Shown here: piece by piece, positions 1-7,467 of the stretch | Position numbering within the stretch: the stretch's first letter is position 1 | How the letters are laid out: every line of letters starts with the position of its first letter | Source of the DNA: Prevotella communis | GTDB taxonomy: Bacteria > Bacteroidota > Bacteroidia > Bacteroidales > Bacteroidaceae | DNA: 64,000 nucleotides | Reading direction: 5' to 3' | NCBI RefSeq assembly: GCF_022024115.1 | Contig: NZ_CP091792.1 | Span: 2,356,001-2,420,000, forward strand | Position numbers and translations under genes: made by a program | Notes under the pieces: model-generated | The model's input: the letters and a program-made list of their open reading frames with translations, nothing else | The model's database searches: none | Told to the model about the DNA's origin: nothing

Positions 1-274
1 TGTTTGTACCCGATAGAACATAGGACATTGTATCTTGGTTGCAGACCCAAGAATCTACAACTTGTTGTGTAATCAAATGTCCGTTTCGGAACTTAATATA
101 TAGATTCTCATATTTAAATGATGGGACAGATTCCAATTCAGCTTTAGTAATATCGCAATAAACTGGGGTGTTGTCTATCCTATCATCGTCACCGCACCCA
201 CTGATTAATGACATAAGCATCATTGGCAATGCCAAAAGGAGGAACCTCTTCATAATAAGTTGTAGATTTTTCAT
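1..274 (-). CDS. Putative lipoprotein, truncated by the window edge
   Basis: Reading the minus strand from an ATG at 274 gives 91 open codons that run off the left edge. The N-terminus is MKNLQLIMKRFLLLALPMML, then a lipobox-like SLISGC followed by GDDD, so the protein is probably exported and lipid-anchored at Cys27. A second ATG at 253 (MKRFLLL) would give a more usual signal peptide length and may be the true start. A -7 box (TACCTTTGC, 312-304) lies about 30 bases upstream. The visible mature part has no domain I recognise. Confidence 0.6.
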   Translation of the reverse strand, partial: MKNLQLIMKRFLLLALPMMLMSLISGCGDDDRIDNTPVYCDITKAELESVPSFKYENLYIKFRNGHLITQQVVDSWVCNQDTMSYVLSGTN

Positions 275-303
275 ATTATCGGTATCAAATACTTATATTT
301 TTT

Positions 304-312
304 GCAAAGGTA
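304..312 (-). promoter_or_regulatory. Promoter -7 box of the truncated lipoprotein gene
   Basis: TACCTTTGC on the minus strand fits the Bacteroidetes TAnnTTTG -7 consensus. It sits just after a terminator-like hairpin, an arrangement copied almost exactly at 46059-46100. Confidence 0.6.
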
Positions 313-324
313 CAAAAAATCCCG

Positions 325-350
325 CTCTATTTGTGGTAGAACGGGAAAAA
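325..350 (-). terminator. Terminator-like hairpin
   Basis: CCCGCTCTA and TAGAACGGG form an imperfect stem around a 7-base loop. On the minus strand the stem is followed by ATTTTTT. No minus-strand gene lies close upstream, so it may be part of a dispersed promoter-hairpin element (second copy at 46076-46100). Confidence 0.5.
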
Positions 351-420
351 AATTTAAAAAATGTTTTTGCAGTTATGAATCATAGGACGCCTAGTGGCTT
401 TTTATCATTTTACAATCTGT

Positions 421-570
421 GGTCATTTGGTCAAGGTCATTTGGTCAAAATCAATTTCGGGAACGCGGTCATTGCTCACTATATATAAATATAAATATTT
501 ATATTATAGTGGCGGATTTTGACAGTCAGTTTTCGATTTTGACAAATGACCAAATGACCAAATGACCGCG
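421..570. repeat. Iteron and AT-rich palindrome block, copy 1
   Basis: The left arm (421-452) carries GGTCATTTGGTCA units. The right arm (535-570) carries three tandem copies of the 8-mer CAAATGAC in the opposite sense, so the two arms form an imperfect inverted repeat. Between them lies an AT-rich near-palindrome (478-511, ACTATATATAAATA and its mirror). The block precedes the HU gene, recurs at 50519-50668, and one arm recurs just after the primase-like gene (38084-38117). Iterons beside an AT-rich dyad resemble replication or partition sites, but that role is inference. Confidence 0.7.
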
Positions 571-633
571 CAAGACACAAAAATAGACAAAATAATCTTG
601 GATATGTATTCGTAGACCGCAATGGAAATGTAG

Positions 634-642
634 TACCTTTGC
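634..642 (+). promoter_or_regulatory. Promoter -7 box of HU cassette 1
   Basis: TACCTTTGC matches the Bacteroidetes -7 consensus. The expected transcript start is near 646, giving a leader of about 130 bases before the HU start codon. The same box is at 50730-50738 in the second cassette. Confidence 0.65.
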
Positions 643-652
643 ATTGTCAAAA

Positions 653-676
653 ATGAGCAACACGCCGTATCGCTGA
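653..676 (+). CDS. Seven-codon upstream ORF in the HU leader, copy 1
   Basis: ATG at 653 opens a 7-codon frame (MSNTPYR, stop TGA 674-676) about 12 bases after the -7 box. It is identical in the second HU leader (50749-50772). It overlaps the first unit of a 22-base tandem repeat (659-724). Translation is unproven; it could be a leader peptide or a by-product of conserved untranslated sequence. Confidence 0.3.
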   Translation: MSNTPYR

Positions 677-724
677 CAGCAAAACGCCGGCTCGCTGAAA
701 GCAACACGCCGTTTCTCTCAAAAC
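659..724 (+). repeat. Three 22-base tandem repeats in the HU leader
   Basis: Three imperfect 22-base units, each containing ACGCCG and the first two followed by TCGCTG, fill the mRNA leader. The second cassette has the same three units at 50755-50820, with the third diverging. They may be a site for translational control of HU. Confidence 0.6.
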
Positions 725-774
725 GACACAAATAAATCTCAAATCTCAAACCTTAAACCTCAAAATTAAAAACT

Positions 775-1326
775 ATGGGAACAATTGAAATTAAGAAGGT
801 GGAACGCAAGGTGACTGTGGGCAAGAAGGGCGAGCAGCGCCAGCAGGTGAAGAAGACCTACGGTAAGATTATCTATCGCGGCACGCTGCGACTCACCGAC
901 ATGGCCGAGCACATCATGAAGCACGGCAGTATCTATACCGAGGACGTGGTCATCGGTGTGATCACCAAGCTGAAGAGCTGCATGCAGGAGATGCTGGCCG
1001 ACGGCTACAAGGTGAAGCTCGACGGCATCGGAACCCTCTACCCTGTCCTCACCTCCAAGGGCGTCAGCGACGCGAAGGACTTCAGCGCATCCGAGAATGT
1101 CACCCGCTTGGGCATCGCCTTCCTGGCCGACCAGAGCAAGAAGTCTGCCTACAAGGCTTCCGCCATGCGTCAGGGCGCTACGCTGAGCACCCAGCTCTAC
1201 AGCGAACTGACGGGTGAGGAGACGGAGAACGGAAACACGGAGTCAGGGAATAACGGAGGCACGGAGAACGGCGGCGGCAGTTCTAGCTCCGAATCCGGCA
1301 ACGGCGGCGGTCCCGTCAATCCTTAA
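775..1326 (+). CDS. HU-like DNA-binding protein with Gly/Ser/Asn-rich tail, copy 1
   Basis: A 183-residue protein of the Bacteroidales HU-like family. About 140 residues form the IHF/HU-like core (GTLRLTDMAEHIMKHGSIYT, then VKLDGIGTLYPVL). The C-terminal 40 residues are low-complexity Gly, Asn, Ser and Glu (GNNGGTENGGGSSSSESG). The role inferred from the family is DNA bending or nucleoid architecture. The start follows a leader of A-rich heptads ending right at the ATG. It is followed by a smalltalk peptide gene, a pairing typical of this family. A near-identical copy lies at 50899-51432; the two differ mainly in the tail, and six residues in length. Confidence 0.9.
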   Translation: MGTIEIKKVERKVTVGKKGEQRQQVKKTYGKIIYRGTLRLTDMAEHIMKHGSIYTEDVVIGVITKLKSCMQEMLADGYKVKLDGIGTLYPVLTSKGVSDAKDFSASENVTRLGIAFLADQSKKSAYKASAMRQGATLSTQLYSELTGEETENGNTESGNNGGTENGGGSSSSESGNGGGPVNP

Positions 1327-1349
1327 GCCTCGCACAGAGGTGATAATCT

Positions 1350-1507
1350 CACACAGAAATCACGGAAATCACAGAAATGAGAATCGCCAGCGATTCTTTA
1401 TCCGCTGAATCCGATTAATCCGTGGTCGAAAGATTTCCGTGATTTCTATTTGCTTTGCAAATACTGGAGGCGCAGCCAATTTCTGTGATTTCTGTGATTT
1501 CTGTGTG
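1350..1507. repeat. REP-like inverted repeat
   Basis: A 29-base arm (1350-1378), itself built of ACAGAAATCAC-type units, is repeated inverted at 1479-1507 with one mismatch. Between the arms are further partial copies. It lies between HU copy 1 and its smalltalk gene and is absent from the second cassette, so it looks like a later insertion of an intergenic palindromic element. Confidence 0.65.
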
Positions 1508-1565
1508 AACTTAAAATAATCAGCGTGAAATATTAATCAATCAGTGTGAAACCTAACCATTTAAA

Positions 1566-1667
1566 ATGATGAAGAACAAGACATTTTGGAAATTCGCAAT
1601 CCAGACAGCCATTAGTGTGCTGTCGGCCATCGCAACGGCACTGGGAGTGACCAGCTGCATGGCATGA
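1566..1667 (+). CDS. Smalltalk protein, copy 1
   Basis: A 33-residue peptide beginning MMKNKTFWKFAIQTAISVLS and ending GVTSCMA. I recognise it as the small Bacteroidetes protein named smalltalk, usually next to HU-like genes. It has one hydrophobic segment and a lipobox-like TSC near the end. Function is unknown. The second ATG (1569) may be the real start, since the other copy begins MKNKTF. A strong terminator follows. Confidence 0.8.
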   Translation: MMKNKTFWKFAIQTAISVLSAIATALGVTSCMA

Positions 1668-1696
1668 GATTCATGACCGATGAATCGTGATGAGAA

Positions 1697-1738
1697 GGGG
1701 GAGCACCGCAGCAACGGTACTCCCCTCTCTCTGTTTTT
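1697..1738 (+). terminator. Terminator after smalltalk copy 1
   Basis: GGGGAG...ACCG pairs with CGGT...CTCCCC and is followed by a T-rich tail ending TTTTTT. Confidence 0.8.
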
Positions 1739-1740
1739 TA

Positions 1741-3213
1741 TTACTGATAGAGCGTGATATTCACGTTTTTCTTGGTGATATTCCTGCTATACTGGAAGGT
1801 GGCATCATGACGGGCGGAGATGTGGATATTCTCCAGGTGGATGCCGTCTATGGGCATCTCGGGCAGCCCGTTGAACTCCATAGCATAGCCGGCATGATAG
1901 CAGTTCACGTTGCGGATGTCTATATGGCGGAATACGGGCGTCTCGTCGGTCACGGGCATCGCAGCCACACTGGTGCTGCTGGTGCCGCCCTCGGCCAGCA
2001 CCTCGGCCACCGACTTGCCACCATAGTACATATTGAAGGTCACGGCATAGGTGGCGATATTGGTCATAGAGATGCCGTCGATGAAGATATTCTCCACGAT
2101 GCCGCCGCGACCGCGGGTGGACTTGAAGCGCAGGCCCACATCGGTGCCCACAAACTGGCAGTTGCGCACGGAGATATTCCTGACGCCACCACTCATCTCT
2201 GAGCCCACCACAAAGCCGCCGTGACCGGCAAAGACGGTGCAGCCGTCGACCACCACATTCTGGCAGGGCATACCGCGTCGGCGGCCGTCGGCATCCTTGC
2301 CGCTCTTGATGCAGATACCATCGTCGCCGGCATCGAAGCGCGAGTTGACGATGAGGGCGTTCTTGCACGACTCTAAGTCGAGCGCGTCGCCATTCTGCGC
2401 ATAGGCAGGATTTCGAGCCAATATACGGTCGATGATGATATTCTCGCACATCAGGGGGTGGATGTTCCATGCGGGCGAGTTTTGGAAGATGACGCCCTGC
2501 AGCAGCACGTTTCTGCAATCCACCAAACTTACCATCACGGGGCGCAGAAAGCGCTTCACGGCCTGCCAGTCGGCCTCTGTCTGAACGTCGGGCACATTCA
2601 TGTTGGCGCCCTTTTCGCCCTTGGCATAGCCCTCTGAAGGCACCCAGTAGTCTTTTCTTATGGCCACGCTGCCGGGGACGGCCAGCAGGCGCTTCCAGTG
2701 GCTGTCGGTGACCTTGGCCCGCTTCACGGGGCGCCAGTACTGTCCGTTGCCGTCGATGACGCCATCTCCCGTGATGCTGATATTCTCGGCACCGCTGGCA
2801 CTGAGGGGCGACTGGCAGCGGCGGGTGTCGAGCCCCTCGAACGAGGTGCTGACGAGGGGATAGAGCGACTCGTCGGGGGCGAAGAGCACCACGGCCCCTT
2901 TCTCCAGGTGGAAATCAATGTTTGACCGGAGCACGATAGGTCCGGTGAGCCACACGCCGCGGGGCACGATGAGGTGTCCGCCACCCTGCAGGCTCAGTGT
3001 CTTGATGGCCTTTGCAAAGGCGTCGGTGCAGAGCTTGGTGCCTGTGGGGTCGGCACCGAAATCGGTCAGCACCACCCGTCGCCCGGGTATCTTGGGAGCC
3101 TTGAATTCCGGCAGGGCAAAGGGCAGGTTGGCTGTGTACTGTTTGTAAGGATTCTTGGCCGCGGCACACACAGCCACAGCAACGAGCATAGCAGAAATTA
3201 GTTTTCTAAGCAT
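1741..3213 (-). CDS. Glycoside hydrolase family 28 (polygalacturonase-like), exported
   Basis: A 490-residue protein with a signal peptide (MLRKLISAMLVAVAVCAAA) and a right-handed beta-helix enzyme sequence. The GH28 motifs are in order: NGDALD (about 274-279, replacing the usual NTDG), the Asp pair in GDDGIC (about 297), GHGG (about 330) and RFK (about 362). It would hydrolyse polygalacturonic acid or rhamnogalacturonan in the periplasm or at the cell surface; the exact substrate cannot be read. It stands alone, with its own -7 box (3257-3249) and no SusC/D pair in the window. Confidence 0.92.
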   Translation of the reverse strand: MLRKLISAMLVAVAVCAAAKNPYKQYTANLPFALPEFKAPKIPGRRVVLTDFGADPTGTKLCTDAFAKAIKTLSLQGGGHLIVPRGVWLTGPIVLRSNIDFHLEKGAVVLFAPDESLYPLVSTSFEGLDTRRCQSPLSASGAENISITGDGVIDGNGQYWRPVKRAKVTDSHWKRLLAVPGSVAIRKDYWVPSEGYAKGEKGANMNVPDVQTEADWQAVKRFLRPVMVSLVDCRNVLLQGVIFQNSPAWNIHPLMCENIIIDRILARNPAYAQNGDALDLESCKNALIVNSRFDAGDDGICIKSGKDADGRRRGMPCQNVVVDGCTVFAGHGGFVVGSEMSGGVRNISVRNCQFVGTDVGLRFKSTRGRGGIVENIFIDGISMTNIATYAVTFNMYYGGKSVAEVLAEGGTSSTSVAAMPVTDETPVFRHIDIRNVNCYHAGYAMEFNGLPEMPIDGIHLENIHISARHDATFQYSRNITKKNVNITLYQ

Positions 3214-3283
3214 AGTTAGTATTTTGTTTTGAGTATTTTAGTTTGGCGCCAAAGGTACGAAAAAAAAGCGATACAAGCAAAAG

Positions 3284-3318
3284 AAAAAGCGAGAAACCTA
3301 AAGATTCTCGCTTTTTTT
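3284..3318 (-). terminator. Terminator after yebC
   Basis: AAAAAGCGAGAA and TTCTCGCTTTTT form a symmetric stem with a 9-base loop. It can work on both strands and sits 3' of yebC and upstream of the GH28 promoter. Confidence 0.8.
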
Positions 3319-3339
3319 TATACGAAACGCGGCAAGGCC

Positions 3340-4071
3340 TTACGCCTCCTCGGGCTTCATGTTGGTATAGACGGTCTGCACGTCGTCGAAGTCCTCGAGC
3401 TTCTCCACCATCTTGTCGATGGTCTCGCGCTGCTCGGCCGTCACGTCCTTCAGGTCGTTAGGAATACGAGTGAACTCGGCACCGGTCACCTCGAAACCGT
3501 TCTCCTCCAGATGCTTCTGCACTGCGCTGAAGCTTGAAGGGTCGGCATAGATAGTGATGCTGTTCTCCTCCTCGTCCTCGTCGTACTCGTCCTCCACGCC
3601 GTAGTCAATCAGGTCGAGAATCATCTCGTCCATATCCAGTCCGTCCTTCTTCTTGAAGGTGAACACTGCCTTGTGGTCGAAGAGGAACGACAGTGAGCCC
3701 TGTGTGCCCAGGTTGCCATTAAACTTGTTGAACACGGAGCGCACGTCGCCCACGGTGCGGGTGGTGTTGTCGGTCAGCGTCTCCACGAAGATAGCGATGC
3801 CGTGAGGACCGTATCCCTCGTAGTTCACCTCCTTATAGTCGCTCTGGTCCTTACCCATAGCGTTCTTGATAGCACGCTCAATGTTGTCCTTTGGCATGTT
3901 CTCGCGCTTGGCGTTGGCAATGATAGCACGCAGCGCAGGGTTGTTCTCGGGCTCAGGACCACCAGCCTTCACGGCGATGGCAATCTGCTTGCCGATTTTT
4001 GTAAATGTCTTGGCCATGTGGCCCCATCTCTTCAGCTTTGTAGCTTTACGATATTCAAATGCTCTTCCCAT
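3340..4071 (-). CDS. yebC: YebC/PmpR family protein
   Basis: A 243-residue protein with the family start (MGRAFEYRKATKLKRWGHMA, then GKQIAIAVKAGGPEPENNP) and the motif KRENMPKDNIERAI. The family includes transcriptional regulators and, as shown for some members, ribosome-associated factors that relieve stalling. Length and motifs are typical. It lies 37 bases after pheT on the same strand, and tandem A-rich heptads fill the gap before its ATG, so it is probably co-transcribed with pheT. Confidence 0.93.
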   Translation of the reverse strand: MGRAFEYRKATKLKRWGHMAKTFTKIGKQIAIAVKAGGPEPENNPALRAIIANAKRENMPKDNIERAIKNAMGKDQSDYKEVNYEGYGPHGIAIFVETLTDNTTRTVGDVRSVFNKFNGNLGTQGSLSFLFDHKAVFTFKKKDGLDMDEMILDLIDYGVEDEYDEDEEENSITIYADPSSFSAVQKHLEENGFEVTGAEFTRIPNDLKDVTAEQRETIDKMVEKLEDFDDVQTVYTNMKPEEA

Positions 4072-4108
4072 TGTATTTAATTCTTAATTCTAAATTCTTA
4101 ATTCTAAA

Positions 4109-6556
4109 TTAACGAAGTTCAGCATTTAGCTGCTTCTTCAGGTTGGCAATCAGCTTCTGCATGATGGCATCAATCTGCTTGTCGTTCATGGTCTTCTCTG
4201 TGTCCTGCAGGATGAAGTTCACTGCATACGACTTCTTGCCCTCAGGCAGGTTCTTACCCTCATAGACGTCGAAGAGCTCTACCTTCTTCAGCAGTTTCTT
4301 CTCCGTCTGACGGGCAATCTGCTCTATCTGGGCAAACTCCACGGCATTGTCAACAAGCAGAGCCAGGTCGCGACTCACGGCAGGATGCTTGGAAATCTCG
4401 GTGAAGGTCACCTCGTTCTTCTTCGTGGCCTTCATCAGTTGCGTCCAGTTGAGTTCGGCGAAATAGACGGGTTGCTGCAGGTCGAACTGCTTCAGCAGCT
4501 TCTTTGACAGGATACCCATCTCGATGAGTTTCTTGCCGCCGCGGTTCTCGATGACGATGCCGGCAGAGAAATCAGGATTCTCGCTCTTCTTCTGCACCAT
4601 CAGGCCCTGCTTCATGCCTATGCGACTCAGGATATTCTGCACATAAGCGGCCAGTTCGTAGTAGGTAGAGTCCTCGTTGGGATGAGCCCAAGAGCCCTCT
4701 ACACGCTTACCGGTGACCCAGATGCCCATGAAGTTCTCTTCCTTGTAGGCCTGAATAGGATTCTCCTCGTTCAGCTTCTCGGGGTCGAAGAAATAGCAGT
4801 TGCCAAACTCGAAGAAACGCAGGTTGGCCTGCTTGCGCTTCACATTGTGCTCCACGCTCTCAAGACCGCCGTAGAGCAGCGTCTGACGCATCACGCCAAG
4901 GTCGCTCGACAGGGGGTTCATAATCTTCACCACGGTGTCGCTCTCACCATAGTAGGCAGTCTTGGTGAGCGAGTTGTTCAGTATCTCGTTGAAGCCAGCA
5001 CCCACCAGCTGCTCAGACACCAGGTTCTGCAACTTGTGCTTGCGGTCTTCCTCGCCCTTGATGACGAGGCTCGACTTCAGCTGTGTGGGTATCTCCACAT
5101 TATTATAGCCATAGATACGCAGGATATCCTCTACCACGTCGCAGGGGCGAGTGACGTCCACGCGATAGGCGGGAATCTCCAGTTTCAAGCCCTCGGCCGT
5201 CTCCTGGAGCACCTTCATCTCCAGCGTCTGACAGATATTCTTGATGGTTTCTACGGGGATATCCTTGCCCACGAGGTTGTGCACGTAGCTGTACTGCAAA
5301 TCGACGACGGCATTCTCCATCTTCTCTGGATAGACGTCGCAAATCTCCATAGACACCTTTCCGCCAGCCAACTCCTTGCAGAGCAGGGCGGCCTGCTTCA
5401 GGGCGTAGATCACGCCATTGGGGTCGATGCCACGCTCAAAGCGGAACGAGGCGTCGGTGCTCAAGCCGTGACGGCGGGCCGACTTGCGAATCCACGTGGG
5501 ATGGAAGTAGGCGCTCTCGAGCACCACGTTTGTCGTGGTCTCGTAGGTGCCGCTACCCTTGCCACCGAATACGCCGGCTATACACATGGGCTCCTCTGCA
5601 TTGCAGATAGCCAGGTCGCGCTCAGAGAGCTTGTGCTCCTCGCCGTCGAGGGTCACGAAGGGTGTGCCCTCGGGCATCGTCTTCACCACAATCTTGCGAC
5701 CCTTCACCATATCGGCATCAAAGGTGTGCAGGGGTTGGCCGTAGGCCATCATCACATAGTTGGTGATGTCCACGATATTATTGATAGGACGCAAACCGAT
5801 GGTGGTCAGCTTGTTCTTCAGCCAGTCGGGCGACTCCTTCACCTGGCAACCACTGACGCTCACGCAGGCATAGCGCTTGCAGGCCTCTGTGTTCTGAATC
5901 TCCACCTCGATGGGGAGGTCGTGATTGTCGACAGCGAAAGCGTCGTCGGAGGGGCGGTGCAGACTTGTCTCGTAGCCGTTTTGCTTGAGCCAGGCGTAGA
6001 GGTCGCGCGCCACGCCCCAATGAGACAGGGCATCGGCACGGTTGGCAGTGATGTCCACCTCGATGAGCCAGTCGCTCTCCAGATTGTAATACTCGGCAGC
6101 GGGCGTACCTACCACGGCGTCGTCGGGCAGCACGATGATACCATCATGACTGGTGCCCACGCCTATCTCGTCCTCGGCACAGATCATACCGTTAGACTCG
6201 ACGCCACGCAGTTTGGATTTCTTGATAACAAATTCCTGGTCGCCGTCGTAGAGCACGCAACCCAGGTCGGCCACGATAACTTTCTGACCAGCAGCCACAT
6301 TGGGTGCACCACACACAATCTGTGAGGGTTCGCCCTTGCCCAGGTCAACTGTGGTCACGTGCAGGTGATCAGAGTTGGGATGCACTTCGCAAGTGAGCAC
6401 CTTGCCCACGTAGAGTCCTTTCAGCCCACCACGAATGGACTGCACTTCTTCCAGAGCGTCAACTTCAAGTCCCGTAGAGGTCAGCGCATCACATACCTGC
6501 TGCGGCGAAAGGTCGAAATCAACGTATTCTTTCAGCCATTTATAAGAAATATTCAT
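4109..6556 (-). CDS. pheT: Phenylalanine--tRNA ligase beta subunit
   Basis: An 815-residue subunit of the full-length bacterial type. Domains in order: N-terminal tRNA-binding OB domain (about 40-150), B3/B4 editing domain (about 205-375), B5 domain (about 405-475), catalytic-like core, and C-terminal anticodon-binding FDX-ACB domain (about 722-814, with FTEISKHPAVSRDLALLVD). It charges tRNA-Phe with PheS, which is not in the window. The -7 box is at 6598-6590. The 5' leader of about 35 bases is too short for an attenuator. Confidence 0.97.
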   Translation of the reverse strand: MNISYKWLKEYVDFDLSPQQVCDALTSTGLEVDALEEVQSIRGGLKGLYVGKVLTCEVHPNSDHLHVTTVDLGKGEPSQIVCGAPNVAAGQKVIVADLGCVLYDGDQEFVIKKSKLRGVESNGMICAEDEIGVGTSHDGIIVLPDDAVVGTPAAEYYNLESDWLIEVDITANRADALSHWGVARDLYAWLKQNGYETSLHRPSDDAFAVDNHDLPIEVEIQNTEACKRYACVSVSGCQVKESPDWLKNKLTTIGLRPINNIVDITNYVMMAYGQPLHTFDADMVKGRKIVVKTMPEGTPFVTLDGEEHKLSERDLAICNAEEPMCIAGVFGGKGSGTYETTTNVVLESAYFHPTWIRKSARRHGLSTDASFRFERGIDPNGVIYALKQAALLCKELAGGKVSMEICDVYPEKMENAVVDLQYSYVHNLVGKDIPVETIKNICQTLEMKVLQETAEGLKLEIPAYRVDVTRPCDVVEDILRIYGYNNVEIPTQLKSSLVIKGEEDRKHKLQNLVSEQLVGAGFNEILNNSLTKTAYYGESDTVVKIMNPLSSDLGVMRQTLLYGGLESVEHNVKRKQANLRFFEFGNCYFFDPEKLNEENPIQAYKEENFMGIWVTGKRVEGSWAHPNEDSTYYELAAYVQNILSRIGMKQGLMVQKKSENPDFSAGIVIENRGGKKLIEMGILSKKLLKQFDLQQPVYFAELNWTQLMKATKKNEVTFTEISKHPAVSRDLALLVDNAVEFAQIEQIARQTEKKLLKKVELFDVYEGKNLPEGKKSYAVNFILQDTEKTMNDKQIDAIMQKLIANLKKQLNAELR

Positions 6557-6589
6557 TCCTAAAACAATTGTTTAAATTCGAATTCGGCT

Positions 6590-6598
6590 GCAAAGGTA
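6590..6598 (-). promoter_or_regulatory. Promoter -7 box of pheT-yebC
   Basis: TACCTTTGC on the minus strand, about 34 bases upstream of the pheT start. Confidence 0.6.
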
Positions 6599-6621
6599 CA
6601 AAATAAATTGCAATTAACGCC

Positions 6622-6665
6622 AAAAAAAATCTGATTATCCATTGCGAATAACCAGATTTTCTCGT
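6622..6665 (-). terminator. Terminator of the aromatic amino acid operon
   Basis: On the minus strand, AAAATCTG.TTAT pairs with ATAA.CAGATTTT and runs into a U tract, a few bases after the tyrA stop. Confidence 0.8.
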
Positions 6666-6669
6666 TTTT

Positions 6670-7464
6670 CTATCGCTTTATTTCAATGTCGCGGCGCACA
6701 TTGTCGCGAATCTTGGTGAGATAGCGCTTCATGGCGGCAGCATCTTTTGTGTCGATAATCTCGAGCAGCTCCTTTAATTCTGTACGGATTTGCGACACCT
6801 GATCGTGGGTGTAGGGGTTGAACAGGATTTCCTGCAACAGGTAGTCGTCCTCATTGAGCACGCCCTTGGCAATGCGCATGTGGCGCTTGAAGGTGGTGCC
6901 GGGCGCATCCTGATGTTTCATCACGGCCGCAAAGACAAAGGTGGAGACGAAGGGGATACTCAGCGAGTAGGCCACCGTCTTATCGTGCTCCTCGAAGGTG
7001 TACTCGTAGATGTTGAGCCCCAGCTTCTGGTAGAGGTCCTTGAAGAAGCAGCGCCCCATGCAGTCGCCCTCCTGGATGATGATGGCGTTCTCCTCTGACA
7101 GTTGCTGCAGGTTGGCAAACGTGGGTCCAAACATGGGGTGCGTGGACACGTAGCGCATGCCCGTCTGCTCGTAGAAGTCCTTCAGGTCGGTCTTCACGGA
7201 GGCTATGTCGCTGATGATGCACTCCTTGGGCAGATAGGGTATCACCTCCTGGAACACGGGGATGGTGTATTTCAGCGTCACGGCATTAATCAGCAGCTCG
7301 GGCTTGAAGGCCTGAATCTCTTCGTAAGTAGTAAACCGCTGGCAGTTGTAGGTGAAACGCATGCGCTTGGCATCGCGCTCGAACACAGCCACCTCGTGGT
7401 CAAAACTCAGCAGGTCGATGAAGAAACTTCCCATCTTGCCTGCTCCCATCACTAATATTCGCAT
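6670..7464 (-). CDS. tyrA: Prephenate dehydrogenase
   Basis: A 264-residue NAD(P)-dependent enzyme with an N-terminal Rossmann motif (MRILVMGAGKMG) and the TyrA motif STHPMFGP. It converts prephenate to 4-hydroxyphenylpyruvate, the committed step to tyrosine. It is the last gene of a four-gene operon and begins 3 bases after the DAHP synthase/chorismate mutase stop. No ACT domain is attached, so feedback control must act elsewhere in the pathway or through the operon attenuator. Confidence 0.92.
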   Translation of the reverse strand: MRILVMGAGKMGSFFIDLLSFDHEVAVFERDAKRMRFTYNCQRFTTYEEIQAFKPELLINAVTLKYTIPVFQEVIPYLPKECIISDIASVKTDLKDFYEQTGMRYVSTHPMFGPTFANLQQLSEENAIIIQEGDCMGRCFFKDLYQKLGLNIYEYTFEEHDKTVAYSLSIPFVSTFVFAAVMKHQDAPGTTFKRHMRIAKGVLNEDDYLLQEILFNPYTHDQVSQIRTELKELLEIIDTKDAAAMKRYLTKIRDNVRRDIEIKR

Positions 7465-7467
7465 TTC

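Noticed and set aside
1741..3213. Polysaccharide utilisation locus
   Set aside because: The GH28 gene has no SusC/SusD pair, sensor or other carbohydrate enzyme around it.
4682..6325. 547-codon open frame on the plus strand
   Set aside because: It lies wholly opposite pheT, whose domains are all recognisable; the frame is a codon-usage shadow.
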